From Hordeum vulgare subsp. vulgare (taxonomy: Eukaryota > Streptophyta > Magnoliopsida > Poales > Poaceae), in assembly GCF_904849725.1 (NCBI RefSeq), contig NC_058522.1:434463529-434527528 (forward strand): a DNA stretch of 64,000 bases, in the 5' to 3' direction. Both the position numbers and the translations under genes were made by a program. Positions within the stretch are counted from its first letter, which is position 1. Each line of letters opens with the position of its first letter. Below the pieces are notes generated by a model. The model saw nothing but the letters and a program-made list of their open reading frames with translations, searched no databases and was not told where the DNA came from. Of the stretch, positions 1-11,395 are shown one piece after another.

Positions 1-1
1 G

Positions 2-2503
2 ACGGACACCTCCACCGACATCATCGAGCCGGCCAGGTATATCCGTCCCGTTGCGATGCCAAACTTGACACGCACGGTCTTCGTTGGCTTCACGCAGGGC
101 TCTGATGAACCAGAGCGATCAGCGACTCAGGAGACTACGCCGGTCAACACGGACGACAAGTCATCAATGGGCGACACAGATTCAATTCAGTCTCTGCATG
201 GGGGCTGTCTCAGAGATCTGTCGCTGGCAATGGATCCCGAGGTCCTTGACCGAACCCGCCGTCAAATCGTTGTATACATGGCTGGGGCGACTCAGTCCCA
301 GCAAAACCCTGCAGGCAACGACGGGGCTGGCGAAACATCCAAGAGCCCAGCTGCGATCTTGGTGGACTTATCGGCGGAGATAACAAGGATCATGGCGACC
401 CCTGTAACGGCGGAAAACCAGGGCACGATAAACGCCGAGTTGGCAAAGCTACAAGATGAGATGGCGAAGGCTCAGCGAGATGTTGAGGCAGAAGCCGCCA
501 GGATTGAGACCCGGCAAGCTCAGATCACTACCGAGACAGCCCGCTTGAACACCGAAAACTGGCGACTTAAAAGGCATCAGCGCGCGTCCGACGCCGTTCA
601 TCAAAGGAGGCACCAGGGATGTTTACCCCCTGATCTAAACCCTACCCGCCTCTTCGACACTCCGCGCACCCCCGGGGCAGGAACCGTTCCAGGAGGAGGG
701 CCGGCTCAGCCACCAAACCCGTTGCTTCGGCCAACAGTTGATCGCGTTCCCATTTTCCATACGCCTCAGGGCCACTTTTCCAACCCCATGGACAACGTGC
801 TCGCCGCAACTCGCCACTTAGAATCCCTTCTGATTTATGGCAACACTCAGGCTGAAATAGAAGCAAGAAACGCCATTGAGATGTTGAAGACGGCGGTGGT
901 TCAAAACGCGCAATTCTCGCACAACCACGATCGGCTACACTCCACCCCCCAGGTGAGCCGCACCAGAAGACGACCAGAGGACCAACCCGCCATAACCAGC
1001 GGAGCGCGACACCTACCTCAGGTTAACCCGCCTGACCATCAGGACCACCAGGACATTCAAACCAGCCTAGCGCCGCTTATCGGAGGCGGCAGGCAAGTAG
1101 GGGTGCCATGCTTGGCCCCCGCCCTTCGCAATGAGCGGATGCCGAAATATTTTAAAGGACCAAGGAAGGTGCCCAATTACACCCCGGACCTTGAGCCAGC
1201 GTCATGGGTTGAGAGTTATGAAATCGCAATGGACATGCTCGATGTAAGTGAAGCGGTCTGTGCCAGGTACTTTACAATGATGCTCAAAGGGACGGCACGC
1301 ACTTGGTTGAAGAACCTGCCACCCAACTCCATCCAGACTTGGGCTGAACTGAAAGAACATTTCGTCAAAAACTTCTGGGGAACTTGCAAACGCCCGATGA
1401 CGATAGTCGACTTACAGCACTACGTTCAGCGCCCCGATGAGTCGGCCCACCACTGGACGTGGCGGGTTGCAGAAATCATCCACTCGTCACATGGCATCAC
1501 GGCGGCTCAGGCTGTGTTGATCTTGGAGCAAAAATGCCACTATGAGCCCTTGGTGCAGAAGCTGGGGCGACTCAAGCGCAAGGTCCAGGATATGGGCGAA
1601 TTGATGGACACCCTCACTCGGTACGCCGAGGCGGACGATACTAAAGATCCAGGAGAGGACGGCAGCAAAGCCAACTCGTCGAGGAAAGGCGAGTCATCTA
1701 AAAATCACCCCCAGTTTCAGGGACGCGCCCACCATAATCATGGCGGGAACGACAAAAGAAGGCAGCAAGAAGGGTCCACGGACTTTGTCGCCAATACCAG
1801 TGCTAATAATGGCAACCAGCGCCAGAAGAAGAGGGGTTACAGTGGCAAGAAGCCGCGCAACTATAACGAGATACTTAAGGGCCCCTGCCCACACCATGCC
1901 ATGGCGGATGGACCGGCGACTCACTCTTGGGAAGACTGTTACGTGATGCAGGAATTTCGGGCGGAGGCAATCAAGAAGGGTCAAACCGGTGACCAGGGCC
2001 AACGGCAGGAATAGTTCGGTGCACCTAATCAACGCCAGAACCCGTTCGACGGCTTTCCCAAACCAGGGGCCCAGGGCAGCTGGCAACCAAGCAGTGGCCA
2101 GTACCCGGTGCATAACCAACAGCGGTATAACCCACCCGGAGTGTTTCAGCAGCCACCCCCGCAGGGGGCTCCGCAGGGGCAAGATGATCATGGCGGGTTC
2201 CGCAGCAATCCCAAACAATTAAGCAGCATGCAATACCATGTGTTCACCACCAGTGCCTGTAAGCGAGACAAGAAGGTGAAGCACCGAACATATAGTGTAT
2301 CTGAGCCGACACTCCCCAGGTACCTCCACTGGTCCGAGCAGACTATCTCGTGGAGTAGGGAGGATCACCCACCCAGAATTGACAACCCCGACGACTTAGC
2401 ATTCGTCATGGCCCCCAAGTCAGAGGATATACCCTATCAAAGGTGCTTATGGATGGTGGCAGCAACATCAACATATTATATTTCGGCACCTTTCGAAGGA
2501 TGA
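2..2503 (+). pseudogene. gag: Element A gag polyprotein region (5' partial, internal stop)
   Basis: Structural capsid-type polyprotein of a Gypsy element. The frame is open from base 2, so the first Met at 56 is probably not the true start. Counting from that Met, residues about 121-175 are Glu/Ala/Lys/Arg-rich and look like a coiled coil, and 361-490 form a retrotransposon gag domain (PF03732-like, with an ARTWLKNLPPNSIQTW core and a following EHFVKNFW helix). The C-terminus has a Cys/His cluster (CPHH...HSWEDC) instead of a normal CCHC knuckle. A TAG at 2012-2014 stops the frame, yet the same frame continues for 163 codons through a Gln/Pro/Gly-rich linker to 2503. That is either decay or a leaky stop; decay is likelier given the frameshifts downstream. 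Confidence 0.8.
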
Positions 2504-3009
2504 ACCTATTAGAGAAAGACCTAATGCCGTCAACCATAGTTTTCCATGGTATCGTCCCAGGTAAGTCGGCATACCCAATTGGGCGTGTCAAACTCACTGT
2601 GGCTTTTGGTACAACATCCAACCACAGGAGTGAGTCACTTATATTTGAGGTGGTCAAGCTAAAGAGCCCTTATCATGCGTTATTTGGGCGGCCGACTTAT
2701 GCCCGGTTCATGGCTCGCCCCTGCTATGTTTACCTTAAACTCAAGATGCCTGTCCCTAAGGGACCCATCACGGTCGATGGTGACAGGAGGATAGCAAAGG
2801 AGTGTGAGGAAGGAGATGCGGCTTACGCAGAAATCGCCTGTGCTGTAGAAGAACTCAAGTATCACCAAGCCAATGTTGATCCGACAGATATGTCGCCTCT
2901 CAAGAAGCCAACAACAGATGCTGAGCCGCCCCTCAAGTTCAAACCAACGGATGATACTAAGATGGTGGACTTCGTTCCTGGTGACTCATCCAAGCAGTTT
3001 ACTATCGGG
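2443..3009 (+). pseudogene. Element A aspartic protease region
   Basis: Retroviral-type aspartic protease that cuts the gag-pol polyprotein. The active-site motif VLMDGGSNIN lies at the start of this frame (Asp-Gly-Gly in place of Asp-Ser/Thr-Gly, common in Tat elements), followed by beta-strand-like segments and the motif LFGRPTYARF near residue 85. It lies in a different frame from gag, and the switch falls in about 2425-2443. The C-terminal part is a hydrophilic linker towards RT. Around 3008 the frame changes again and part of the protease-RT linker seems to be missing, because the typical stretch before the RT motif FAWKPSDMPG is very short here. Confidence 0.75.
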
Positions 3010-4300
3010 GCATCTTCGCATGGAAGCCTTCTGACATGCCTGGTGTACCGAGAGAATTCACTGAGCACCACCTTAATGTTGACCCTAAAGCAAAGCGGAT
3101 TCAGCAATATCTTCACAGGTTCAATGAGGAGCGACGCAAGGCAATCGGGGAAGAAGTCGCCCGTCTTTTGGCCGCCGGATTCATCGTGGAGGTCTTCCAC
3201 CGTAAGTGGTTGCCTAACCCGGTCCCGGTGCTAAAAAAGAATGACACTTTCCGCATGTGCATCGACTACACCGACCTCAATAGAGCTTGTCCAAAGGATC
3301 CTTTCGCCCTTCCCCGCATTGATCAAATCATTGATTCGGTGGCGGGCTGCGAGAGTTTGTGTTTCTTGGACGCCTACTTCGGATATCACCAAATCAAGAT
3401 GGCTGTGGAAGATCAGGAGAAGACAACTTTCATAACCCCGTTTGGGGCTTTTTTCTATGTATCCATGTCGTTCGGGCTCAAGAGCGCCGGGGCGACTTAT
3501 CAGCGCTGCATCCAAAACTATCTCCGTGGCCAAATCGGACGCAACGTCCATGCTTACGTTGACGACATTGTGGTTAAAACTCATAAGAAGGAGACACTCT
3601 TGGAGGATCTCAAGGAAACTTTTGACAATCTGCGGGTGTATCAGATAAAGCTTAATCCCACCAAATGTGTTTTTGGCGTTCCTGCAGGAAAGTTGTTGGG
3701 TTTCTTGGTATCCGAACACGGCATTGAGGCGAACCCAGACAAAATCGAAGCAATTACTTCGCTCGGGAAACCGGCGAATATTAATCAAGTTCAACGCATG
3801 GCGGGTCGCATCGCGACTTTAAGTCGCGTTATAAGCCGCCTGGGGGAGAAAGCTATTCCCCTCTATCAGTTGCTTAAGAAAGCTGACCGTTTCGTCTGGA
3901 CGAACGAGGCCAATAAAGCTTTTGAAGCCCTAAAGCAACAGTTGGTTAACCCGCCAGTTTTGGCCGCCCCGACTGAAAAGGAGCCTATGCTTCTATACAT
4001 CGCGGCGAACTCCAAGGCGGTGAGCGTGGCAGTAGCTGTCGAACGGAAGGAAGAAGGAAAAGAATATCCGGTGCAACGCCCGGTGTATTTCATCAGCGAG
4101 GTGTTAACCCTCTCCAAACAACGTTACCCACACTGGCAGAAGTTGGTTTATGGGGTCTTTATGGCGAGTTGGAAACTCAAACACTATTTCCAAGAACATC
4201 CTATCACGGTGGTTAGCTCCGCCCCTCTTGGGGACATCATCCAGAACCGAGAAGCAACGGGGCGAATCGCCAAATGGGCGATTGAGCTTGGGCGCACCAC
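3010..4300 (+). pseudogene. pol: Element A reverse transcriptase with degenerate RNase H
   Basis: RNA-dependent DNA polymerase of a Gypsy element. The frame 3036-4466 contains the whole palm and fingers: conserved DMPGVPREF before the domain, RMCIDYTDLNRACPKD, CFLDAYFGYHQI with the first catalytic Asp, and the YVDDIVVK box at residues 174-177 (3555-3566) with both catalytic Asp present. The following RNase H-like part (about residues 285-400) keeps the fold signature but has lost the catalytic acids, as is normal in the Tat lineage, where a second RNase H takes over. The frame is broken at about 4300; the rest of the ORF to 4466 is out-of-frame read-through. Confidence 0.88.
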
Positions 4301-4849
4301 GTGTGGTACACACCTCGCACGGCCATCAAGTCCGAGGCATCGGTCGACTTCATCAATGATTGGACCGAATTGCAGATTCTGGAAGACAGGCCTGACCTCA
4401 CGTACTGGACGATTTATTTTGATGGGTCTAGGCAATTGGAAGGCTCGGGGGCTGGCGTGGTGTTGATTTCACCCCAGGGAGACAAGTTCTGTTATGTTCT
4501 CCGACTCATGTTCCCGTGCACCAGCAACGCTGCGGAGTATGAAGCCTTGCTTCACGGTTTGCGACTCGCCAAGGAGATGAACCTCACGCGTGTGAGATGT
4601 CTTGGCGATTCTGATCTGGTGGCTCAACAAGTTTCAGGTACATGGGACTCCCGGGACCCCTTGATGGCGGCTTACAGAAGGGCCGTGTCTGATGTGGCGG
4701 GTCATTTCCATGGCTACCAAGTTGATCATATCGACCGGCGTCTCAACGAAGTAGCTGATGCCCTCTCACGCCTCGGCTCACAACGTAAGCCGGTTCCTCC
4801 TAATGTTTTTCTGGACGTTTTGCATAATCCTTCCGTGAGGTTGCCCTGA
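4301..4849 (+). pseudogene. Element A second (archaeal-type) RNase H
   Basis: Additional RNase H typical of Tat-lineage Gypsy elements; it would degrade the RNA strand during reverse transcription. Acidic catalytic residues are visible in order: Asp in TIYFDGSRQ, Glu in NAAEYEALLHGL, Asp in CLGDSDLVAQQ and Asp in NEVADALSRLG. The frame is shifted relative to RT. It ends at a TGA (4847-4849), but the same frame continues directly into integrase, so the stop is an in-frame nonsense change in what was one pol frame. Confidence 0.85.
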
Positions 4850-6168
4850 GAAGAGGAGTTGGCGATACCAGATCCTGAGTCCCAGCTGGTGGCGGTTGTC
4901 CGTGTTACGCCGGATTGGGCTCTTCCTTATTTGGCATACCTTACACGAGGCAAGTTGCCTTCGGATGAGGTGTTGGCTCGCCAAATCGTCCGTCGGAGCA
5001 AGTCCATGGTCATCATCAACGACGAATTATATAAGCGAAGTACCTCTGGGGTATTTCAAAGATGCGTTTCTTCCGATGAAGGGTGCGTAATTCTGAATGA
5101 GATCCATGTCGGAGATTGTGGACATCATGCCGGGTCACGTTCCCTGGTCTCAAAGGCGTTCCGACATGGATTCTTTTGGTTGATGGCTCATGCAGACGCG
5201 GAAGAGATAGTTTGTCGATGTGATGGCTGCCAACGTTATGGCCGACAGGCCCATATGCCGGCTCAAGACCCGAGGATGATCCCTATCACCTGGCCCTTCG
5301 CGGTCTGGGGGTTAGCTATGGTTGGCCCCTTTAAGATGTCTTCCAACAAAAAAACTCATCTGCTGGTGGCGGCTGATAAATTCACCAAGTGGGTCGAAGC
5401 AGAACCTGTCGGCAGCTGTGATGCAGAAACGGCCGTCAAATTCTTGAAAAAGTTGATCTTCCGGTTTGGATACCCACACATTATTATCACTGATAATGGT
5501 ACCAATTTATCACAAGGAGCAATGCAGGAGTTTTGCCACCGTGAGCACATCCGGCTTGATGTATCTGCAGTCGCTCATCCACAATCTAATGGGCAGGCGG
5601 AACGGGCGAATCAGGAAGTACTGCAAGGAATCAAGCCGCGACTTATGGTTCCCCCGGAGCGCACCCCGGGGTGCTGGGTTGAGGAGTTACCTTCAGTATT
5701 ATGGAGCATCCGGACCACCCCGAACCGTTCTACGGGTTTTACTCCTTATTTCCTGATGTACGAGGCAGAAGCCATTCTTCCCAGTGACATTAGGCATGAC
5801 TCGCCCAGAGTCGCTGCTTATGTGGAACAGGACAACGAGTTGGCACGTCAGGATTCTTTGGATGCTTTGGAGGAAGCACGCAATCTGGCTGCCTCCCGAT
5901 CGGCTATTTATCATCACGACTTGCGCGTTATCATAGCCGCCGGGTCAAGAGCCGAGCTTTTCAGGAGGGCGACTTAGTGCTTCGTTTGATCCAAGATCGC
6001 ACTGGCATGCATAAGTTGTCACCACCATGGGAAGGACCGTTCGTCGTCAGCAAAAACCTTCGCAACGGGTCATACTATCTGGTGGATCTTCGGCCTGATC
6101 GGCCAACCATGGAGGCTGAGTCAACTCGCCCCTGGAACATAGCCCACTTGCGGCCTTATTACGCTTGA
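4850..6168 (+). pseudogene. Element A integrase
   Basis: DDE integrase that inserts the cDNA copy. In order: a His-His-Cys-Cys zinc-binding region (HVGDCGHHAGS...CRCDGCQRY), the catalytic core with Asp in ADKFTKWVEAEP, Asp in IITDNGTNL and Glu in NGQAERANQEVL, then a C-terminal beta-barrel part (GPFVVSKNLRNGSYYLVDL). The last 63 residues are in another frame (5977-6168). The shift falls at about 5925-5935 and looks like a single-base loss in a GC-rich run. The zinc motif and all three core acids are intact. No ATG marks the start, in keeping with its being part of a polyprotein. Confidence 0.88.
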
Positions 6169-7283
6169 GCTATTGGCTCCATTTTTTCTTCTCTCATCTT
6201 TTGAAGATATTGTAAGTCTTTCATTTATATAAAGCAATAAAGTTGATGCCCACGAATTCTGGGGTTTTCCTGCCACTTCATCTTATTGAAAGCATGGATC
6301 TTTGTTGCTCTTCGACAAGTCGCCCAAGCATGGGCGCTATCCATACCAAAGAGCATAAGTCGCCATGCTGCACTTATTACAACACTGGGTATCGATAAGC
6401 CAAAGAGGATCAAGTTGCCACAAGCGCACAATTCAAACATGGGCGCCTTATATGATTCTGGGGATTAGGCCGGCTTACTTGGGGCTGTTAGCTCCCAAGT
6501 CGTTTTGTGGTAAGAGCGTATACGCTTCTACAATCCTATGACCGGTCTTTCCCCTAATCATTGGTCACTTGGGGGCTTACTCTCACCGAGATCAGCCTTA
6601 CTAGCCATTTGGCTAGCGAAAAATTACCGCATTAGAAATGGTTATACTGGACTGTGTGTTGGCCGAATCGCCATATGGACCCATGAACTCTTGGCGAGTC
6701 AATCCGCTCTATGGACCCTGAACTCGCCTTGGTTAAAACATGCATGGTACCGGCTAGCGCCCCACATGGAGAATAGAGAAACCATTGGTTCATTGAACCT
6801 GCTTCACTAAAGCTTGACTCGTGCCTGATCAGCCGGTCTAAATACTTGAGTTTTTTTACACAAAAAGTCTCATTCGGGTAGCACTTGAGTTTATCTAACT
6901 CGTCCTATCCTGTTGCGACTTGAACGAGCCGACGAAATTCTTACTTTCACCTTCCTGGCACGGCCACGAGGTTTCACAATTTTTTTATGACTCGCCGGAT
7001 CTTTTTGAACCAGGCTCTTCTGCATATAATTCGCCAGAACAGCTTGAGTCGATTATTACTTATTATCATCCATTACTCACTGAGATGATTTGGTGTATGT
7101 TTTTAGCCCAACAGGTTGATGGTTAAAATCTCTACTGACATGGCGGGTCAAGCATCATAAGGCGCCCGTAGGGCGACACAAGGTTTTACAATATCGCAGC
7201 AAGGAATTATTTTCTACACTAACCTATTACATGGCTCGGATGGCCGACTCAGTAAAGATCTATTCTGCTGGTGCCTCCGGGTC
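6169..7283 (+). other. Element A untranslated region after integrase
   Basis: No convincing coding sequence. It contains several copies of a CTTGGGGGCTTA/CTTGGGGCTGTTA-like motif (for example near 6478 and 6568) that recurs in the tandem repeat at 8341-8609, and many GGCGGGT/GACTCGCC words. Short ORFs here have no recognisable domain. Confidence 0.5.
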
Positions 7284-10200
7284 AGCTTACCCTGAGCTCT
7301 GGCCGACTTCAAGTTGTAAGTCTCCCAGCACCCAATTGCATTTGGATAGAGCGGCAAATTCTTTTTCATCATTCAAGAATGCCGAGAGGTCCGCCTCCAA
7401 ATCAAAAGGGTTTTTGGGCCGACGAGGAGTCAAGCTGGTTGTCACAAAGGTTGGCGGGTTTACTTTCTTGTTCTTCTCGTCATAAGCAGCTTGGTATTTT
7501 GACAAGTCCAAGCTTGTTGCTAGCTGAGTCGCTGCCTAGCGCGATTCCCTGACGACACGCTGATAATCATCTTGAGTAAATTCTGACTTGTCGTCCTTGA
7601 GCTGTGGGAAGCCAGCTGCCACTTCTTCGGGTTTCAGTTCTGGAGCATACGCCAAACACCGACTCAGCGTACTCAGCACCCCTTTCTGGGCGGCTGACCG
7701 GGTTAGCTCACCTATCTGAGGCGGAAGGGTAGATAAGCAGCTAAGCATCTTTTTGATTGATGTGATTGGTTCCTTGGCGCCCATCACTTCTTTCATGGTC
7801 AGCACACTCCCAGTATATAGCTGCTTAGTCAATGTGTAAATCGCCTTTAGCCTCAAGATGCAGTCGTCCTGAAGGTTGGCGGCTCTCAGGCCTGCATAAG
7901 GGACGATAATGGTCAGTGCTTTTTCCACACTAATTTTTTCTCTTGCAAAGTACAAAATCAAGGATTTCCTTCTTACCAAAGATGGTCTGTGTCATGTTGG
8001 AGATATGTTTCTTTAAGCCGGCCAGCTCTTGTTGCACGGCTTCTAACTTTGTTTCAGCCATTTCCGCTTGCTTTAGCATGGCGGCCTGGTCAGCTTGGGA
8101 TTTCTTGTTGGCGGCTTTCAGCTTTTCAATATCAGCTAAGATCAGCTGGTATTTTTCCTCTGCTTTAGCCCGCGCATCTTGCTGGTCGGCCAAACTTTTA
8201 TTTAAGTCGCCCAATGTCGACTCAGCTTGGGCCAGAGATTCCTGTCAACATATTATCAAGGGACAAGTCTCAGAATTATTGCAAGCAACACCCCTGACAC
8301 TTGGGGGCTAATGTATAATTTTTTAGACAAAATTATACCAAATCAAGACCCGACTCATCTTTGAAAAGATGACCCGGCCCTTGGGGGTTACAGGTTGAAA
8401 GTTTTTTCTACAATCAAGACCCGACTCATCTTTCAAAAGATGACCCGGCCCTTGGGGGTTACAAGTCGAAAGTTTTTCTACAATCAAGACCCGGCTCATC
8501 TTTCAAAAGATGACCCGACCCTTGGGGGTTACAGGTCGAAAGTTTTTTTTCTACAAATCAAGACCCTGCTCATCTTTCAAAAGATGACCCGGCCCTTGGG
8601 GGCTAATAAGGAGGGTATGCATTAAGGTGTACCTCATGTTTATTTTCATTATATGGAGCAGACTCTTCTCCAGTTCATAACTTGTTTCCAGGCGACTTGC
8701 GAAGCCGGAGCAAAGCTCTTTAAACTCAAGATTTTCATATTGAGAGAGTTTTGCCTTGGAAATTTCATGTCCAGTAGAAGGATCAGACGATGTTGATACA
8801 TGCTTCGATAAGACTGCCGAAGCCGGCTTAGAAAAGCTAGTACCAGTAACGATTACAGCGTCAGGATCTTCAGTCACCTTCAACGGATTTGGCGGGTTGG
8901 GCGCTTCCATGGCTTCCTTGGAAGAACTTGGAAGGTCAACCCGATCATCAGGTATATCTTTCACTGGGTCAGCACGAGCTGGTGCTGGCATTTCTTTAAG
9001 TTCTGGAGCCGGGGTGGAAGTTGAGCCGCCAGTTTTTCTCTTCTTCACTTGTGCTCTAAAGGAAAAGAGGGTCATGCTTAAAAGCAAGCATCATCATTAT
9101 CAGGAAGAACATAAGTATTATAAGAACTTACCCTGGTACGCGAACCATTGGCGGAAGGGCTGACATCACTGAGTCGCCTGATGAAGGGGGAGAAGTCTGC
9201 AAAAAAGTAATATCTCAAAATATGAGCGGGTTACAAGTGTGATTCAAAAGAAAATGAAGGTGGACATCGATAAAGGATACCTCGTGTTGCCGTTTCTTAG
9301 TGGGAGTCATCACTGGTAACCCGGACACCAAGTCTCCTGAGTGGCTCCGAGTCTTCTGATAGGAAGCGTGTTGCGATTTCTTCAAGAGAAAATTAGGATC
9401 CAGACAAGCATTCGGGTGAGACATGGGAACTTTCCCACAAACCCGCCTGGCCGGCTTAGGCGAAGGTGAAGGTGAGTCGGAATAAATAGAAATTACCTCT
9501 ACGCCGTCATCTTGGCTTTCGTTATCATCATTCTATACATAAGAGATGCAGAGATATAAGCACAAATTATAGCAACGAATGTCAAGACAAAGAAGATAGA
9601 ATTTTACCTCTGAAGACACGTTGCCGATTTGGGATTCATCCACATCGGACGATTCGTTGGTGGCGTCTTTGCTTTTACCCTTGGTTTTCCTTTTTGGAGG
9701 CGGCCTGGCCTACTTCAGGGCCATCTTCTTTGGCCTCTTGGACCAGAATCGGTCGCCTTTCTAAAGTGGAATTTTTATTATGCGAATCAGAATCCAAGTA
9801 AGTTGGAAAGAATGAACCAAAGGCGGGTTAAATTATTTACCTTAGGAGCCGGGTTAATCTTGCAGAATGGCTTGAGCCCTATTTGGCTACACTTGGCCAT
9901 GGGCTTGCCGGTTAACTTCTTGATAATGGTCACAATATCATCCTCTGTGAGTGCTGTGCGGAAGTAGCATTGGGGGTGGTCCAAAGTGCCATCAAACTCA
10001 CACATCAAGCCGTCTCGGCGACTCAAGGGAAGGATGCGCCATTCTACCCAGCAGCGGATCAGATCAACTCCAGTAAGACCGTTGTTCGTCAAAGATCGTA
10101 ACTCGGATAGTACCGGAATAAAATCCGACTCCTCTTCTTCGGTGAGCTTGTCTGGAAGTTTATTGTTTGTAGGTAGGCGTTCCTTCCTATAGCCGAGGAA

Positions 10201-10725
10201 TTTTTTTTCACCCGGAGGGGAAGTTTCCTGGCAATAAAACCATGACTCGCCCCAGCCTTTGGGATGACTAGGCATGGCGAGTGATGGGAATGAGCTGTCC
10301 CTGCGATGTTGAACGTTGACCCCTCCAAGTTCTAAGCTAGGGCCATTAGCAAACTCGGTCTGGCGATTCAAATGGAAGAAGTACCAAAACAAAGGGACTG
10401 AAGGTTCCATCCGCAAGTAGGCTTCACAGAATACTTGGAACTGACATATATTGCTAATCGAGTTGGGGCCCAGGTCTTGGAGACGGACGTTCATGAAGGC
10501 CATAGCATCTCTGAGGAATTTTGATTCTGGCGGCTTAAACCCCCGTTCGAGGTGCTCAGCAAAAACAACTATTTCCCCTTCCTTCGGGTTGGGGATTTCT
10601 TCGCCTAATCCAGATCGCCATCCGATAACTTCTTTCGGGTCAAGGTTCCCCGTCTTCATGCAGTCGTTGAGAAAGGCGCCGTCAACTTTGGTTGGGAGCC
10701 AATCGGCCTTGAAAACGGTAGCCAT
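7284..10725 (-). pseudogene. Element A antisense accessory gene (putative gypsy-type transposon domain), multi-exon
   Basis: Gene on the strand opposite to gag-pol. Exon 1 (10725-9841) encodes MATVFKADWLPTK... and a PF04195-like 'putative gypsy type transposon' domain (GFKPPESKFLRDAM...CQFQVFCEAYL). GT-AG borders can be read for further exons: about 9760-9608, 9532-9281, 9196-9132, 9055-8633 and 8241 to about 7976, then the 7979-7287 region. Exon 3 is Ser/Pro/Lys-rich, exon 5 Pro/Ser-rich, and exon 6 a strong heptad coiled coil (residues rich in Ala, Glu, Lys, Gln). An ATG at 10809 is in frame, but the Met at 10725 fits the domain start better. Exon 2 shows a frame break near a CCAAAAAGG run, and an in-frame stop lies near 7536. 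The function is unknown; antisense genes in this position are a known trait of Tat elements. Confidence 0.7.
8341..8609. repeat. Four tandem copies of a 70-74 bp unit with an internal palindrome
   Basis: Units begin at 8341, 8412, 8482 and 8556 with AATCAAGACCC. Each contains TCATCTTT-CA-AAAGATGA (8-bp perfect arms; one arm base differs in the first unit) and ends with CCCTTGGGGGTTACAG and a T-run of varying length. The array lies inside the predicted intron between exons 5 and 6 of the antisense gene. Unit length differences come mainly from the T-run. Confidence 0.9.
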
Positions 10726-11395
10726 AGCTACAGAGGAAAAGGTCACGGATAAATTAAACCGCCGAACGCTTGCTGAGTGGCTAAAAGGATCTGTTAACTC
10801 GCCGAACATTCGTCAAGTGACTAAGGGAATCCGTTGAATCGCCAATAAGGGATCAGATGGCCAAGTTGGTCTAAGTCGCCAAATTAAGTCTCTGGTCCGA
10901 AAGGGCGACTTAGGGATTTCCTGTTGTTTAGGGGAGACATCCTAGAGCCCCGGAGATGTTCATTAAATGGTAAAGTACGGATCTATAACAGGTTTTTACA
11001 TGGCAGGCGGTAAAATATAGATCTACGAGCAAGTAAAAATGGATAGAAAAGAGCCTGAATAAGGTGAAACAGTCTATGGCTAGGGTAAAAACAGTGAGGT
11101 TGATTTGACAGAAGCTTTTCTTAGTTCCTCGACAGGAGCTAATCGATTGAGGATATGGTCGATATTACCGCGCCTATCACCACTACGAATCAATCGACAT
11201 ATATGGAGGCATTCGAGGTGCTCTAAGGAACCGGCGGACGATGAACATCGAGCAGCTAAGATCTGTTTCTAATGGCAAAGGGCTGACCTAATGATGGCGT
11301 CCGGAGGCGACCAAGAGAGATCCGCGGTGAGTGCTGCGTTCTTGGTCCTCGGGCGTGTCGAACGCGGTGGCCGGAGACGGAGTTCCTCGGGCGAC
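10726..11395 (-). other. Element A region upstream of the antisense gene
   Basis: No coding signal on the + strand. On the - strand this would hold the promoter and 5' leader of the antisense gene. 10800-10910 is rich in the CGCCAA/GACTTA words seen across element A. The end at about 11395 is an abrupt change into inverted integrase sequence, with no target duplication or LTR end. Confidence 0.45.

Larger units (their letters stand above)
1..11395 (+). mobile_element. Element A: Tat-lineage Ty3/Gypsy LTR retrotransposon, both ends missing
   Basis: The order gag, protease, RT with a degenerate RNase H, a second RNase H, integrase and then a long non-pol region with an antisense gene is that of Tat (Retand/Grande-like) Gypsy elements. 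The gag frame is open to the window edge, so the 5' LTR, primer site and gag start lie outside. No 3' LTR or polypurine tract is seen: the sequence stops at about 11395, where integrase sequence of element B on the other strand begins. The coding strand carries at least two in-frame stops and several frameshifts, so this is a dead copy. The lineage call rests on the extra RNase H and the antisense gene; the family name is not assigned. Confidence 0.85.

Noticed and set aside
1694..2218. ORF of 174 codons on the - strand opposite gag of A
   Set aside because: It overlaps the gag frame entirely and has no domain or composition of its own; a shadow of the coding strand. The same holds for 3231-3794 (-) and 40069-40665 (+).
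8341..8609. CRISPR-like array of repeats
   Set aside because: The units are directly adjacent, 70-74 bp, without unique spacers, in a eukaryotic retrotransposon; it is a tandem repeat.
9629..9967. ORF on the + strand (MGFIHIGRFVGGVF...) as a membrane protein
   Set aside because: It overlaps two exons and an intron of the antisense gene, and its hydrophobic look arises from the reverse complement of Lys/Pro-rich codons.
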